From an uncultured Verrucomicrobiota bacterium (GTDB taxonomy: Bacteria; Verrucomicrobiota; Verrucomicrobiia; Opitutales; Opitutaceae): DNA of 64,000 bases. Of this stretch, positions 19,886 through 32,248 are shown piece after piece. Location: assembly GCA_903960515.1 (NCBI GenBank), contig CAJCBL010000171.1, positions 24,762 to 88,761 of the forward strand, in the 5' to 3' direction. The position numbers and the translations under genes were made by a program. The notes beneath the pieces were generated by a model. It was given only the letters and a program-made list of their open reading frames with translations, did no database searches and was not told where the DNA came from. Position 1 is the first letter of the stretch. Every line of letters begins with the position of its first letter.

Positions 19886-21610
19886 GTGAGAACTCCCGCC
19901 CGCCACCTCTCCCGGCTTCTCCGTATTCTCAGCGCTGTGGCGCTGCTGTCCGGCTTCGCCCACGCCAGTGAGCTCGCCCGGGGCACCATCGTCCGCGCCG
20001 TCCTGGCCGACTCTCCCGCCCAGCAGCGCGACCTCATTGTCTCGCTCGCCGGCCAGGGCGACCCCGCCATCCCCACCCTCCTGGAGGCCTGGCGCAAGGA
20101 CTCACTCTTTCTCTACGACGCACCGGATGGAACCCGTGTACCCATCCAGCTCGTGCACGCCAAGGATTCGGCCGACGCCCAGGAGGCGCTTCGCGTGGCC
20201 GACGGCCTGCCACTGCTCGATGCCTCGGGCCTGCCGCTGCGGCTGGTGGGCGCCGACCTCACCCCGGTCGAGCACACCTCGGCGCTGCGCCGGGCCATGA
20301 AATCGGTAGTGGATCTTCTGGACCTCGCCTCGCCGGACACGGAAAAACGTATCCGTGCAATTCAAACCCTCGGCTTCGCGCAGGAGCCCGACAAGCTTCC
20401 CCTCCTCGAAAAACGTCTGGCGACCGAGACGGATCCGAGCGTGCACACCGTTCTGCGCGAAGCCATCGCGCTGATCGGCCTAAAGGCGCCAACCGCCGGG
20501 GCCAAGCTGGCCGCGCTCGCGGAGCTTCGAGAGCTGCACACCCTCGCCAGTTCCGACCTCGTGAAGCTGGCGCTCAAGGACGCCGAGGCCGCCCAGGATT
20601 CCGCGCTCATCGATGCCGCCCACTCCGCGGTGATCGCCATCGAAACCCACCGCTCGACAGTCAATTTCCTGGGTACGCTGTTCCGAGGTGCCTCGCTGGG
20701 GAGCATCCTGCTGGTGGTGGCCCTCGGGCTGTCGATCACCTTCGGCCTCATGGGGGTGATCAACATGGCACACGGCGAGATGATAGCGGTGGGTGCGTAT
20801 ACCACCTACGTAGTGCAAAACCTCTTCGGAGAGGGGCTCTCGCTTTCGCCCTTCGGTGTCTCCTTCACCCTTCCCGGCCTTCACGCCACCGGCTGGGGCT
20901 ACCAGAGCTATTTCGCGGTCGCCCTGCCGATGAGCTTCCTGGCCGCGGCGCTGGTTGGTATCGCACTGGAGCGCACAGTTATCCAGTTCCTGTACCGCCG
21001 CCCATTGGAGAGCCTGCTGGCCACCTGGGGCGTGTCGCTCGTGCTCCAGCAGCTCTTCCGCCTGGTGTTCGGCGCCAACAACGTGCAGGTATCCAGCCCG
21101 GCCTTCCTGAGCGGCCACTGGACGATCAATGAGATCCTCCTGGGATGGAACCGAGTCTTCGTGATCGGCTTCGCCGGGCTGATCGTACTGGGAGTCTGGT
21201 TGGTGCTCACCCGCACCTCCCTCGGGCTGCTCATCCGAGCGGTGATGCAGAACCGAGGCATGGCCTCCTGCATGGGCGTGCGTACCCAACGCGTGAACAT
21301 GCTTACCTTCGGCCTGGGCAGCGGGCTGGCGGGGCTGGCGGGCGCCTTCCTCAGCCAGATCGGCAACGTGGGCCCCTCGCTTGGACAAAACTACATCGTG
21401 GACTGCTTCATGACGGTGGTGGTGGGCGGAGTGGGCAACATCGGCGGCACCGTACTCAGCGCGTTCGGGATCGGCATGACTGACCAGGCGCTCCAGCAGA
21501 TCCTGCTCAACCCCGTGCTGGGCAAGATCCTGGTGCTCGTAGCCATTATTCTCTTCCTGCAATGGCGCCCCGCCGGGCTCTTCGCCACCCGCAGCCGCAG
21601 CCTCGACTGA
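19886..21610 (+). CDS. urtB: urea ABC transporter permease UrtB
   Basis: N-terminal HEAT-like region plus LivH-type permease (GLSITFGLMGVINMAHGEMIAVGAY). Confidence 0.96.
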   Translation: MRTPARHLSRLLRILSAVALLSGFAHASELARGTIVRAVLADSPAQQRDLIVSLAGQGDPAIPTLLEAWRKDSLFLYDAPDGTRVPIQLVHAKDSADAQEALRVADGLPLLDASGLPLRLVGADLTPVEHTSALRRAMKSVVDLLDLASPDTEKRIRAIQTLGFAQEPDKLPLLEKRLATETDPSVHTVLREAIALIGLKAPTAGAKLAALAELRELHTLASSDLVKLALKDAEAAQDSALIDAAHSAVIAIETHRSTVNFLGTLFRGASLGSILLVVALGLSITFGLMGVINMAHGEMIAVGAYTTYVVQNLFGEGLSLSPFGVSFTLPGLHATGWGYQSYFAVALPMSFLAAALVGIALERTVIQFLYRRPLESLLATWGVSLVLQQLFRLVFGANNVQVSSPAFLSGHWTINEILLGWNRVFVIGFAGLIVLGVWLVLTRTSLGLLIRAVMQNRGMASCMGVRTQRVNMLTFGLGSGLAGLAGAFLSQIGNVGPSLGQNYIVDCFMTVVVGGVGNIGGTVLSAFGIGMTDQALQQILLNPVLGKILVLVAIILFLQWRPAGLFATRSRSLD

Positions 21611-21668
21611 GCCGCCGGCGACATCGGCCTCCCCGCCCCTTCTTCAATCTGCCCTCGAAACCCATCAC

Positions 21669-22835
21669 ATGTCCCGCGTAGCCGCCTTTTTCTCCGCACG
21701 TCGCAACCCCCGCTCCATCTCACGCGGCGAACTCTTCGCCGTGGGCATCCTCGCGGTGCTGGTGGTGCTCATACTGCCTTTCGCCAACCAGCAGGGCTGG
21801 ATCTCCAACTTCTCGATAAACCTCTGGGGCAAGTACCTCTGCTACGCCCTGCTCGCCATCTCGGTGGACCTGCTCTGGGGATACACAGGGCTTCTCAGCC
21901 TGGGCCAGGCGCTCTTCTTCAGTCTGGGCGGCTACATGATCGGCATGCACCTCATGCGCCGTATCGGCGACCTGGGCCAATACCACAAACCGATCCCGGA
22001 CTTCCTGGTCTTCCTCGGCTGGACCGACCTTCCGGCCTTCTGGCGGCCCTTCGACAGCTTCCCCTTCGCCCTTGCGGTGATGCTGGTGTTGCCCGCCCTG
22101 CTGGCATGGATCTTCGGCTACTTGGCCTTCCGCTCCCGCATCAAGGGCGTGTACTTCTCCATTCTCACACAGGCCCTCACCTACGGCGCCGCGCTGATGT
22201 TCTTCCGCAACGACCTGCTCATGGGCGGCAACAACGGCTTCACCGACTTCAAGTTCATCCTCGGCTTCGATGTCCGCGACGCCACGACGCAGCGCGGCCT
22301 CTTCGTTGTCACAGCCCTCACCCTGCTCGTGGTGTATCTGGCCTGCCGCTGGCTCAACGGGACCAAGTTTGGCCTCGTGCAACAGGCCGTGCGCGACGGC
22401 GAGAACCGCGCCCTGTTTTCTGGTTACGCCACCGCCCACTTTAAGCTCTTCGTCTTCATCGTGAGCGCTATCATCGCCTCCATCGGCGGGGCTCTCTATG
22501 TGCCGCAGGTCGGCATCATCAACCCGAGTGAGATGACTCCCGAGAAATCCCTCGAGGCCGTCGTGTGGGTGGCCGTAGGCGGGCGAGGCACTCTCCTTGG
22601 CCCGGTAATCGGGGCCGTGGCTGTTAACGCGCTCAAGAGCTGGGCTACGCGCGCCATACCCGATCTCTGGATTCTCCTGATGGGCGGGCTATTCATCGTG
22701 GTGGTCCTCTTCCTGCCCGGCGGCATCGTCAGCGTCCCCGCGAAATGCCGCGCCTGGTTCGCCGCCCGCCGTCGCCAATCAACCGATGCCGAGGCGTCCG
22801 CCCCCGCCGTAGCAGTCGCGAAAACCGAGAGCTGA
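21669..22835 (+). CDS. urtC: urea ABC transporter permease UrtC
   Basis: LivM-type permease, SVDLLWGYTGLLSLGQALFFSLGGYMIGMHLMR. Confidence 0.95.
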   Translation: MSRVAAFFSARRNPRSISRGELFAVGILAVLVVLILPFANQQGWISNFSINLWGKYLCYALLAISVDLLWGYTGLLSLGQALFFSLGGYMIGMHLMRRIGDLGQYHKPIPDFLVFLGWTDLPAFWRPFDSFPFALAVMLVLPALLAWIFGYLAFRSRIKGVYFSILTQALTYGAALMFFRNDLLMGGNNGFTDFKFILGFDVRDATTQRGLFVVTALTLLVVYLACRWLNGTKFGLVQQAVRDGENRALFSGYATAHFKLFVFIVSAIIASIGGALYVPQVGIINPSEMTPEKSLEAVVWVAVGGRGTLLGPVIGAVAVNALKSWATRAIPDLWILLMGGLFIVVVLFLPGGIVSVPAKCRAWFAARRRQSTDAEASAPAVAVAKTES

Positions 22836-22889
22836 CCCGCGCTGCGTCCAATCCCCACTCCGCATTCCGAAATCCGAATTTTCCCGCCG

Positions 22890-23660
22890 ATGCCTCACGC
22901 CATCCTCACCGTCGAAGACGTCTCCAAGACCTACGACGGCTTCCGCGCCATTTCGGACCTCAACTTCTATCTCTTCGAGGGAGAACTGCGCACGGTCATC
23001 GGCCCCAACGGAGCGGGCAAGTCCACCTTCTTCGACCTGATCTCCGGTCGTGCGAAACCCGACACCGGCAAGATCGAGTTCGGCTCGGACCCCGCCAGCA
23101 CCATCGACCTCACCGCCCGCAACGAATACCAGATCAACCGCCTCGGCATCGGGCGGAAGTTCCAGACACCCAGTGTCTACACCGAGCATACCGTATGGGA
23201 CAACCTAGTGCTCTCCCTCAAGGGCCCGCGCGGCGTATTCGCCTCCCTCTTCCATCGCCTGAGTTCGGCCGACCGCGACCGCCTCGACGAACTGCTCAAG
23301 CTCGTACGCCTCGACTCGAAGCGGGACTGGAACGCCGGCCTGCTCGCCCACGGAGAGAAGCAGTGGCTGGAGATCGGAATGCTCCTGGCCCAGCAGCCCA
23401 AGCTCCTGCTGGTCGACGAACCCGCTGCCGGCATGACGGATGAGGAGACGCATCGCACCGGCGAGCTCCTCCTGTCGCTAGCCGGCAAACACAGCATCGT
23501 CGTCATCGAGCACGACATGACCTTTGTTCGCCAGATCGCCCAAAACGGCAAGGTGACCGTCCTGCACCAAGGCACCGTGCTCTGCGAGGGCAAGTTCGAC
23601 GATGTGCAGGCCAACCCCAAGGTGCGCGAAGTCTACCTCGGCCGGGGCAAAGTGCGCTAA
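22890..23660 (+). CDS. urtD: urea ABC transporter ATP-binding protein UrtD
   Basis: Walker A GPNGAGKST, LLVDEPAAGMTDEET. Confidence 0.95.
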   Translation: MPHAILTVEDVSKTYDGFRAISDLNFYLFEGELRTVIGPNGAGKSTFFDLISGRAKPDTGKIEFGSDPASTIDLTARNEYQINRLGIGRKFQTPSVYTEHTVWDNLVLSLKGPRGVFASLFHRLSSADRDRLDELLKLVRLDSKRDWNAGLLAHGEKQWLEIGMLLAQQPKLLLVDEPAAGMTDEETHRTGELLLSLAGKHSIVVIEHDMTFVRQIAQNGKVTVLHQGTVLCEGKFDDVQANPKVREVYLGRGKVR

Positions 23661-23771
23661 CGCTATGGAAGATCGAAGAGTACAGAATGATGAACCTCCT
23701 AATCTATCCGTCGCAGGGTCAGCCATTCCTTCTGCACTCTGCATTCTAAAATCCGCCCTTCTTCTCTCTCT

Positions 23772-24557
23772 GTGCCCACTGTGACCACTCCGCTTCTACT
23801 CCTTTCTTCCGTCGAGACCGACATCGGTGGCTCGCGCATCCTCCGCGGTGTGAACCTCCAGGTGAACCCCGGCGAGGTCGTGGCTCTCATGGGCCGCAAT
23901 GGTGTCGGGAAAACCACCACACTTCGCTCCATCACCGGGGTGCTGCCGATCCGCTCCGGCACGATCACCTTTGCCGGCCAGCGCATCGACCGCCTTGCCT
24001 GCGATGCCCGGGCGCGCGCCGGTATCGGCTATGTGCCGCAGGGCCGCGACATCTTCCCGCACCTCACCGTGGAGGAGAACCTCCACGTAGGGCTCGTAGT
24101 CCACGGAGTGAAGGGCGCGGCCGCCCACTCCGCACTGGAGCGTGTATTCGCACTCTTCCCGGTGCTGAAGGAGATGCTCACCCGCAAGGGCGGCGTGCTC
24201 TCCGGCGGACAGCAGCAGCAGCTGGCCATCGGCCGCGCACTGCTCACCTCGCCCCGGCTGCTCATCCTCGACGAGCCCACCGAGGGCATCCAGCCCTCCA
24301 TCATCGACCACATCGGTGATACCTTGAAGAAGCTGAAACTGGAGGAGCTCCGCCACGATCTGCTCGGGGAAATCGCCAGCGCGGTGAAGACGCTCCACTC
24401 CGAGGGCCGGCTCGCGATCCTGCTCGTCGAGCAGTATGTGGATTTTTGTCGCGAGGTGGCCGACCGCTTCTACGCCATGGACCGCGGTGCAGTAGTAGCC
24501 TCCGGACCGATCGCCACCCTCACCGACGAACTGGTGAAGGAGCATCTGCAGGTCTAA
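23772..24557 (+). CDS. urtE: urea ABC transporter ATP-binding protein UrtE
   Basis: GRNGVGKTTTLRSITG, LSGGQQQQLAIGRAL, LILDEPTEGIQPSI. Confidence 0.95.
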   Translation: MPTVTTPLLLLSSVETDIGGSRILRGVNLQVNPGEVVALMGRNGVGKTTTLRSITGVLPIRSGTITFAGQRIDRLACDARARAGIGYVPQGRDIFPHLTVEENLHVGLVVHGVKGAAAHSALERVFALFPVLKEMLTRKGGVLSGGQQQQLAIGRALLTSPRLLILDEPTEGIQPSIIDHIGDTLKKLKLEELRHDLLGEIASAVKTLHSEGRLAILLVEQYVDFCREVADRFYAMDRGAVVASGPIATLTDELVKEHLQV

Positions 24558-24677
24558 GTCCGAACGCAGAAGGCTGAACGCAGAACTCGACCCACTCCTG
24601 TTATCGCGTGTCCTCGCTTCTCATATTCCGGCTTCTGAAATCGGCATTCTACCTTCATCCTTAGGTCTTCCGCCCCC

Positions 24678-24980
<303 letters not shown>

Positions 24981-24981
24981 T

Positions 24982-25117
24982 TTTCGATTTTGGATTGCCG
25001 ATTTGCGATTCAACTGAGCCTCCGGTCAACACGTCGACGTCATCCCGAATCGCCAGCTTGAGCCCCCCTTCATCCTTCCCCCAATCGGAAATCGGCAATC
25101 CCAAATCGAAAATCCCC
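24982..25117. repeat. intra-operon inverted repeat (ureA-ureB)
   Basis: GATTTTCGATTTTGGATTGCCGATTTGCGATT ... AATCGGAAATCGGCAATCCCAAATCGAAAATC. Confidence 0.85.
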
Positions 25118-25462
25118 ATGATCCCCGGCGAAATCATCCCTGCTCCCGACGCACCCCCGCTGCTCGCCAATGTCGGGTTGCCCACCGTCACTCTTGAGGT
25201 CGTCAACACCGGCGATCGTCCTATCCAAGTGGGGTCGCATTACCACTTTTTTGAGACAAACACCGCGCTTCGCTTCGACCGCGGCGCCGCCCGCGGTTTC
25301 CGCCTCAATATTCCCGCCGGCACCGCCGTACGTTTCGAAGCCGGGGACACCCGGCGTGTCGAGCTGGTGGCCCTCGCCGGCACCCGCGAGGTCTACGGCC
25401 TGAACGCCCTGATCGGCGGCCCGCTGGACCGGAATACTGAAGGGCTGAAACCTGAAGGCTGA
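25118..25462 (+). CDS. ureB: urease beta subunit
   Basis: [51 protein letters not shown]-track start at 24995 is an over-extension into the intergenic repeat. Confidence 0.97.
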   Translation: MIPGEIIPAPDAPPLLANVGLPTVTLEVVNTGDRPIQVGSHYHFFETNTALRFDRGAARGFRLNIPAGTAVRFEAGDTRRVELVALAGTREVYGLNALIGGPLDRNTEGLKPEG

Positions 25463-25540
25463 AACCAACCAGCCCAATCACCCAACGATCTAGCCTCACC
25501 TCATTCTCCGTGCTTCAGCTTTCAGCCTTCAGTCCTTCAG
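25437..25540. repeat. GGCTGAA-type inverted repeat bridging ureB stop and ureC start
   Basis: 5' arm 25437-25463 CTGAAGGGCTGAAACCTGAAGGCTGAA; 3' arm 25514-25540 TTCAGCTTTCAGCCTTCAGTCCTTCAG; ureC ATG at 25545. Confidence 0.9.
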
Positions 25541-25544
25541 CCTT

Positions 25545-27308
<1,764 letters not shown>

Positions 27309-27449
27309 TTCGGCGCGCTCCACCACCTCCACCCGGCGAGGCCGCGCTGCGCGCCCTCGCCGGAACGCTGCGCTGGGCGAGGCGGCGCTCCTTTCGCGCT
27401 TCATGGGGCCACGACAGGCTCAGCCCTCTTGCACCCCGCCGCTGCGGCC

Positions 27450-28301
27450 TTACTGGCGGCAGAAGAAGTCGCCTACGCCGAGGTCTCGCGGTTTGAGCGC
27501 ACCGGGTTCGCGCAGGCGCAGCCCAAAGGTGAGCGGCTTGTAGTCGTACACCTCATCTTCGGAATGCTTGGGTAGCCAGGTGGCAATCTCCACGGCGTAG
27601 AATCCGGGTTCCAACTCCAGCGTGAACGTCCGCGAAAGCGTCCCCTTCCCTGCGCTGTCGAACTTGTTGGTTTCATCCAGCAGCGATTTCCCGTTGAAGT
27701 TCAGCTGTGCGCTCCAGTCGAACTGGAAGTCGTCCCAGTTTTGCGATCTGGCCACCTTCCGGTCGGTCGTGCGCCGAAACTCCGCAATGAGGACGTGGGG
27801 ACCTGATTTCTTGATGTTCAGGTAGGCTCGCCATACCTGGAGAACCGGTTTCCCGAGGTTGCTGGCCATCTCACGCTCGTCGGCATAGCGCCCCAGTGCG
27901 AAGAGCGGCCCGCGCGTATCGAGTATGGTCACAAGGCTCGGGGTCCCCGGCACGCCACCGCGGAAATCCTCGGGCCGCAACCAAATGTCCAGCATCACCC
28001 CGGGCTTCATGTTGGCATCCTTGGCGATAATAGCCGGAGCACGCGGAGCAGTTGCTGCAGGTGGCTGCACGGTGTCCGCAGCAGGGGCCATAGGCATCGC
28101 CGGAGCGGTTACGGGTGCCGCCTGCTGGCTTTGCAGGAGCCTCAGGATTTGTTCGAGCGAGCGGTCGATGTGGTCGACGCGTTGCTCAAGTTGATCGAGC
28201 CGGGCTTCTCGTGGCGCCGGAGTGGGATCGGCAGCGCGCGCGACCGGCAGCAACAACAGCAACAGAAACCGGGCGGATGAAAGGGCGAAGAATCTCTTCA
28301 T
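27450..28301 (-). CDS. secreted hypothetical protein
   Basis: Signal peptide MKRFFALSSARFLLLLLLPVARA, Ala/Pro linker, C-terminal globular domain; 5' extension to 28445 unlikely. Confidence 0.75.
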   Translation of the reverse strand: MKRFFALSSARFLLLLLLPVARAADPTPAPREARLDQLEQRVDHIDRSLEQILRLLQSQQAAPVTAPAMPMAPAADTVQPPAATAPRAPAIIAKDANMKPGVMLDIWLRPEDFRGGVPGTPSLVTILDTRGPLFALGRYADEREMASNLGKPVLQVWRAYLNIKKSGPHVLIAEFRRTTDRKVARSQNWDDFQFDWSAQLNFNGKSLLDETNKFDSAGKGTLSRTFTLELEPGFYAVEIATWLPKHSEDEVYDYKPLTFGLRLREPGALKPRDLGVGDFFCRQ

Positions 28302-28668
28302 TGGTAGGATGGTTGGTGAAGTATTGAACCACTGAGTGCAGCGGGGGTTTGGCTTAAGCGAGGGAAGGAGGGCCGGGGCGCCGGTCGAGGAGGCGAAGCG
28401 GAAGGCCCGCTGGCGCCTATCCCGGTCGTGTGCAGCCTGAGACACAGCGCGGCGGCAAGGGCGCGATCAGATACGGTTTTTTGGGCTGCGGAAAGCAGCA
28501 AGCCGTTGGCGCTGGCCAGCACGAGCGGGACAGGAGCGGTCGCAGCAATGGCCTTGCCCGGCGTAGGTGGCCGGGCAAGCCGCCGACGGGCGGCCCCGGC
28601 AGCAGCGGGCTTTCCGGCCCCGCGCTTTTGCAGCTCGGTACCCGGCCGGGGATGGGGCACGGTAAGCC

Positions 28669-29250
28669 ATGCCGCTCTCAAACGCCCTCCGCCTGCCCCA
28701 GCAGCTGGATACCGGGCGCCTCACCTTGCGCCCGTACCGCGTGGACGACGCGCCGTGGTATTTCGACGCCGCCCAGCGCAACCGCACCCACCTCGCCGAA
28801 CACGAGTCGGGAAATCCCGTCTTTGGTATCCATTGCGTGGCCGATGCGGCCGGGGTGCTGCGCACTTTCGCCAAGCGATGGGATGAACACGCCGCCTTCC
28901 CTCTAGCGGTGTTCTTGAGAGGGACGCCGGAGTTCGTCGGCCAGATCTACCTTGGCACTACGGATTCGGCCCTGCCCTCCTTCAACCTCGGCTTTTTCGG
29001 CGACTGCGCCCACCTCAACCACGGCTACATCACCGAGGCGGCGCGCGCCGCGCTGGGCTTCGCCTTCGAAGTGCTCGGTGCGCATCGCGTAGGTCTGTGG
29101 TGCGACGATACCAATCTTCGCAGCCAGCGCCTGGCGGAGCGCTGCGGCTTCCTGCGCGAGGGCCACACCCGAGAGGACAAACGCCACGCCGACGGCTCCG
29201 TTACCGGATCTTTCTGCTACGGGCTGCTACGCGGTGACGGGCGCCCATGA
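28669..29250 (+). CDS. GNAT family N-acetyltransferase (RimJ/RimL-like)
   Basis: LDTGRLTLRPYRVDDAPWYFDAA ... LGAHRVGLWCDDTNLRSQRLAERCGFLREGHTRED. Confidence 0.9.
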   Translation: MPLSNALRLPQQLDTGRLTLRPYRVDDAPWYFDAAQRNRTHLAEHESGNPVFGIHCVADAAGVLRTFAKRWDEHAAFPLAVFLRGTPEFVGQIYLGTTDSALPSFNLGFFGDCAHLNHGYITEAARAALGFAFEVLGAHRVGLWCDDTNLRSQRLAERCGFLREGHTREDKRHADGSVTGSFCYGLLRGDGRP

Positions 29251-29325
29251 GCGCACAAGCGCCTTCCGCCAAGGGCTTGAGTGCCGGATGGCTCGCCGTA
29301 GACCGGGCGCCGTGGGCGGGCGGCC

Positions 29326-29850
29326 TCAAGTACCGAGTCCAAGCGGCGTGGCCGCGTCGCCTTGTGAGCCGGGGTTTTGGATCTCGCGCGGCAGTTTGCC
29401 GAACAGGTCGAGCACCCATCGCAGGCACCGGTGGCCGGGGTCCACCGGCGCGCAGAACATCGCCGGGCAGCCGCCCGGGATCAGCACGAGAGCGTGTTCG
29501 CGTGCGATGACCTCAGCTTCTGGCGACCAACTGCCGACTCCCACCGAACGGTGGATCCACACATACCTGATGCCTAGAAACGCGCATTCGCGCACCACAG
29601 ACGGCGTGGCCGCCGGGGGTGTGAAGATCAGCACCGCATCGACTCCGCCCGGGATCTTGCGCAGGTGCGGATAGCAGACGCCTCCCTCCACCTGGGCAGT
29701 GGCCGGATTGACCGCGAAGACCTCGCGGCCAGCGGCGCGCAGCTTGCGAAGGTTGAAATTGGCCGGCTGCTTGCCATCGCGCGACACCCCCACCACCGCG
29801 ATACGCTGGTGGGAGAGAAACTCCTGAGCCGCCTCTGCGAGGTTCGCCAT
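29326..29850 (-). CDS. CoA-binding domain protein
   Basis: IAVVGVSRDGKQPANFNLRKLRAAGREVFAVNPATAQVEGGVCYPHL. Confidence 0.85.
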   Translation of the reverse strand: MANLAEAAQEFLSHQRIAVVGVSRDGKQPANFNLRKLRAAGREVFAVNPATAQVEGGVCYPHLRKIPGGVDAVLIFTPPAATPSVVRECAFLGIRYVWIHRSVGVGSWSPEAEVIAREHALVLIPGGCPAMFCAPVDPGHRCLRWVLDLFGKLPREIQNPGSQGDAATPLGLGT

Positions 29851-29943
29851 GGGCGGAGGCTGGCAGCGGCGGTGGCGCGCGTCGAGCACGAGCCGCCGCC
29901 CCAAGGTTGGGGCAAGCCGCGTTTCGGGGGACGGCGGGTTTCC

Positions 29944-30615
29944 TCAACCCACGGTCTTGAACCAGGCGTCGAGCGGCAGGCGGGCGGGCTGGAACTCGTT
30001 CACCAGGCTGCCGGGTTTCGGGCGCCCAAAGGGCAGGCCGGCGATGAAGAGGGTGTCCTCCGTGCCAGGGATGTGCTTACGCAGGAGGTCGGGATAGATC
30101 ATCACGCTGAACTGCGGGCACGAGCCGAAGCCGAGCGCCGTGAGCCCGAGCATCAGGTTGTCCAGGACAAAGCCGCAGTCGAGGAAGGTGCCATAGGCGT
30201 ACGCGGAGGCCTGGGTGCCGAGAAAGAACATCTGGTTGGCGCCGAAGAAGCGGAAGTTCTCGCGGTCGTGGGCGTGGCGTTTCTCCAGCTCGTCGCGGCC
30301 GATACCCTTGTGCTTGAAGATTCCGATACCCACGTCCTTGGCCCTTGCGGACCAAGCCTCGGGCAGCGGGTTGGGCGAGTATTGGTAGCCCGGTTTGGCC
30401 GGGGTCTTGGCGTCGAAGGCCGACAAATAGTCGATGCGCAGCGCCTCCAGCGCGGCGCCCTGCACCAGGTAGAGCCGCCAGGGCTGGGTGTTCTTCGAGC
30501 TCGGGGCGCGGCCGGCGGCCTCGACGAGCTGGTGAATTGTCTCCGCGGACACGAGTTCGTCGGTGAACTCGCGGATGGAGCGGCGGGCGTGCATGGCGTC
30601 GATAGCGGTCAACAT
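29944..30615 (-). CDS. nitroreductase family protein
   Basis: AMHARRSIREFTDELVSAETIHQLVEAAGRAPSSKNTQPWRLYLV. Confidence 0.9.
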   Translation of the reverse strand: MLTAIDAMHARRSIREFTDELVSAETIHQLVEAAGRAPSSKNTQPWRLYLVQGAALEALRIDYLSAFDAKTPAKPGYQYSPNPLPEAWSARAKDVGIGIFKHKGIGRDELEKRHAHDRENFRFFGANQMFFLGTQASAYAYGTFLDCGFVLDNLMLGLTALGFGSCPQFSVMIYPDLLRKHIPGTEDTLFIAGLPFGRPKPGSLVNEFQPARLPLDAWFKTVG

Positions 30616-30705
30616 CCGGGGACTGAAACGGCGCGGACCTCTCGCGTCGAGGCGATAGCCGCAGCGGACTTGCCGGGGTTTTGGGGGCCGGGCATCGTGG
30701 CGAGC

Positions 30706-31863
30706 ATGCGCGTACCGCTCGGCCTACTTCGCCCCTTGCCCCGTGCCGCTGTCGCGGTGCTGCTATTCGCCGTGTGCACAGTTGTGTGGCCCCGCTGGTG
30801 GTGCGGGCGAGAGGGCGAGCGATGGTATTCGGGGGACGTGGAGACCACGCTCGGGTTGGCCCGGCATGTGGCCGCCACCGTCGCCGAGGGTGTGACCACC
30901 GAAAACTTCACCTCCGACAGCGCGCTCTTCCGCAACGAGTGGCAGTTTGGTTCCTACCAGATGGCGGCGCTTGGCTTGCTTCAGGTCTGCCGTGAACACC
31001 CGGAGCTGGCGGTGGAATTCCGTCCCTCGATCGAAGTGGCAGTCGACCACCTCCTGTCGCCGGAGGTGCGTTCCTTCGACGCGCAGCAATGGAACGCGGA
31101 TCCACTCTCCTCGCTGGAGGGGCCCGCCGGCCATGCTGCCTATCTCGGATACCTCAATCTCGTGCTGTCGCTCCAGCGTGCGGTGTTCCCGGATTCGCGG
31201 CATGGAGAGCTCAACGACAACATTTCGGCCGCCCTGGCCCGGCGGTTTCGCGACTCCGCCCAGCACATCATCGAGACCTACCCCGATCAGGCCTATCCCG
31301 TGGACAACGCCGCCGGGCTCGCCTCGTTGCTGTTGCACCAGCGAGTGACAGGTATCGACCACTCGCTGGCTGTCGCACCAACGCTTCAGCGCATGCGTAC
31401 CGACTGGCGCGACCCGCGTACGGGGCTGCTGATGCAGGCGATCGATTGCCGGACCGGGCAAGCCTACGACCGCGGTCGCGCGAGCGGGACAGCGTTGGCG
31501 GCGTATTTTCTATCTATGGGCGAAAGCGAAATCTCCGGCATGCTCTCGGCCTCAGTCCGCGCCCATCTCGCCGGCTCGGTTCTTGGGTTTGGCTTTGTCG
31601 ACGAATACGCCGCCGGTGATCGTGGAGGTGGCGACATCGATTCCGGACCTCTGATCTTCGGTATGAGCCCCTCCGGGACGGGCTTTGCCATCGGCTACAG
31701 CCGGGCCTTTGGCGATCGCTCCCAGTATCTCCGGCTGTATCGCACGGCTTATCTCATGGGAGCTCCAGTATCGCGCGGCAACCGGTGGAGTTTCGTCACC
31801 GGGGGGCCGCTCGGCAACGCCATCATGCTCGCAATGCTCACCGCTCAACCTGCCCAACAGTGA
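30706..31863 (+). CDS. hypothetical protein with N-terminal membrane/signal segment, alpha-helical body
   Basis: MRVPLGLLRPLPRAAVAVLLFAVCTVVWPRWW start inside the longer ORF-track entry 29665..31863, whose 5' part overlaps two minus-strand genes. Confidence 0.65.
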   Translation: MRVPLGLLRPLPRAAVAVLLFAVCTVVWPRWWCGREGERWYSGDVETTLGLARHVAATVAEGVTTENFTSDSALFRNEWQFGSYQMAALGLLQVCREHPELAVEFRPSIEVAVDHLLSPEVRSFDAQQWNADPLSSLEGPAGHAAYLGYLNLVLSLQRAVFPDSRHGELNDNISAALARRFRDSAQHIIETYPDQAYPVDNAAGLASLLLHQRVTGIDHSLAVAPTLQRMRTDWRDPRTGLLMQAIDCRTGQAYDRGRASGTALAAYFLSMGESEISGMLSASVRAHLAGSVLGFGFVDEYAAGDRGGGDIDSGPLIFGMSPSGTGFAIGYSRAFGDRSQYLRLYRTAYLMGAPVSRGNRWSFVTGGPLGNAIMLAMLTAQPAQQ

Positions 31864-32114
31864 AACCGACCCGCCACTCTCTTGTTCGTATCGGCATCGA
31901 AGCCGCCGCGTTGGTTGCGATCCATGCCGCGCTGCTGCAGGTGCTCGCTCGGGTGAACCTGATGGAGCATCTGCTCGCCCCAGGGGCTGGTTCGTTTGGT
32001 GCGCTCGCAGCCACCGCCATATTTCTCTTGTTACGGAGCTTCCTGTTGGTCGCTGCCCCCGGCTGGGTATCCGTGCGGCTTTGGCTGTGGGCTACGCGTA
32101 AGCGGACGGATTGA
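31860..32114 (+). CDS. small hypothetical membrane protein (GTG start)
   Basis: GTG overlaps upstream TGA; VKPTRHSLVRIGIEAAALVAIHAALLQVL... two hydrophobic segments. Confidence 0.5.
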   Translation: MKPTRHSLVRIGIEAAALVAIHAALLQVLARVNLMEHLLAPGAGSFGALAATAIFLLLRSFLLVAAPGWVSVRLWLWATRKRTD

Positions 32115-32248
32115 TCCGGGCCGGGTTTTGAGCGGTGAGAGCCGGAACACAGGTAATCGCCCGAGGAGCAGGGTCGGTTCCGAGGCCTTGCTCGCGGTCA
32201 GCAGGCCCTCGGCGCTCGGCTCCGGCCTCTCGACAAAATAGTCACGGT

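Noticed and set aside
29665-30705. Long N-terminal extension of the 29665..31863 ORF
   Set aside because: Antisense to CoA-binding and nitroreductase genes; a good signal/TM start exists at 30706.
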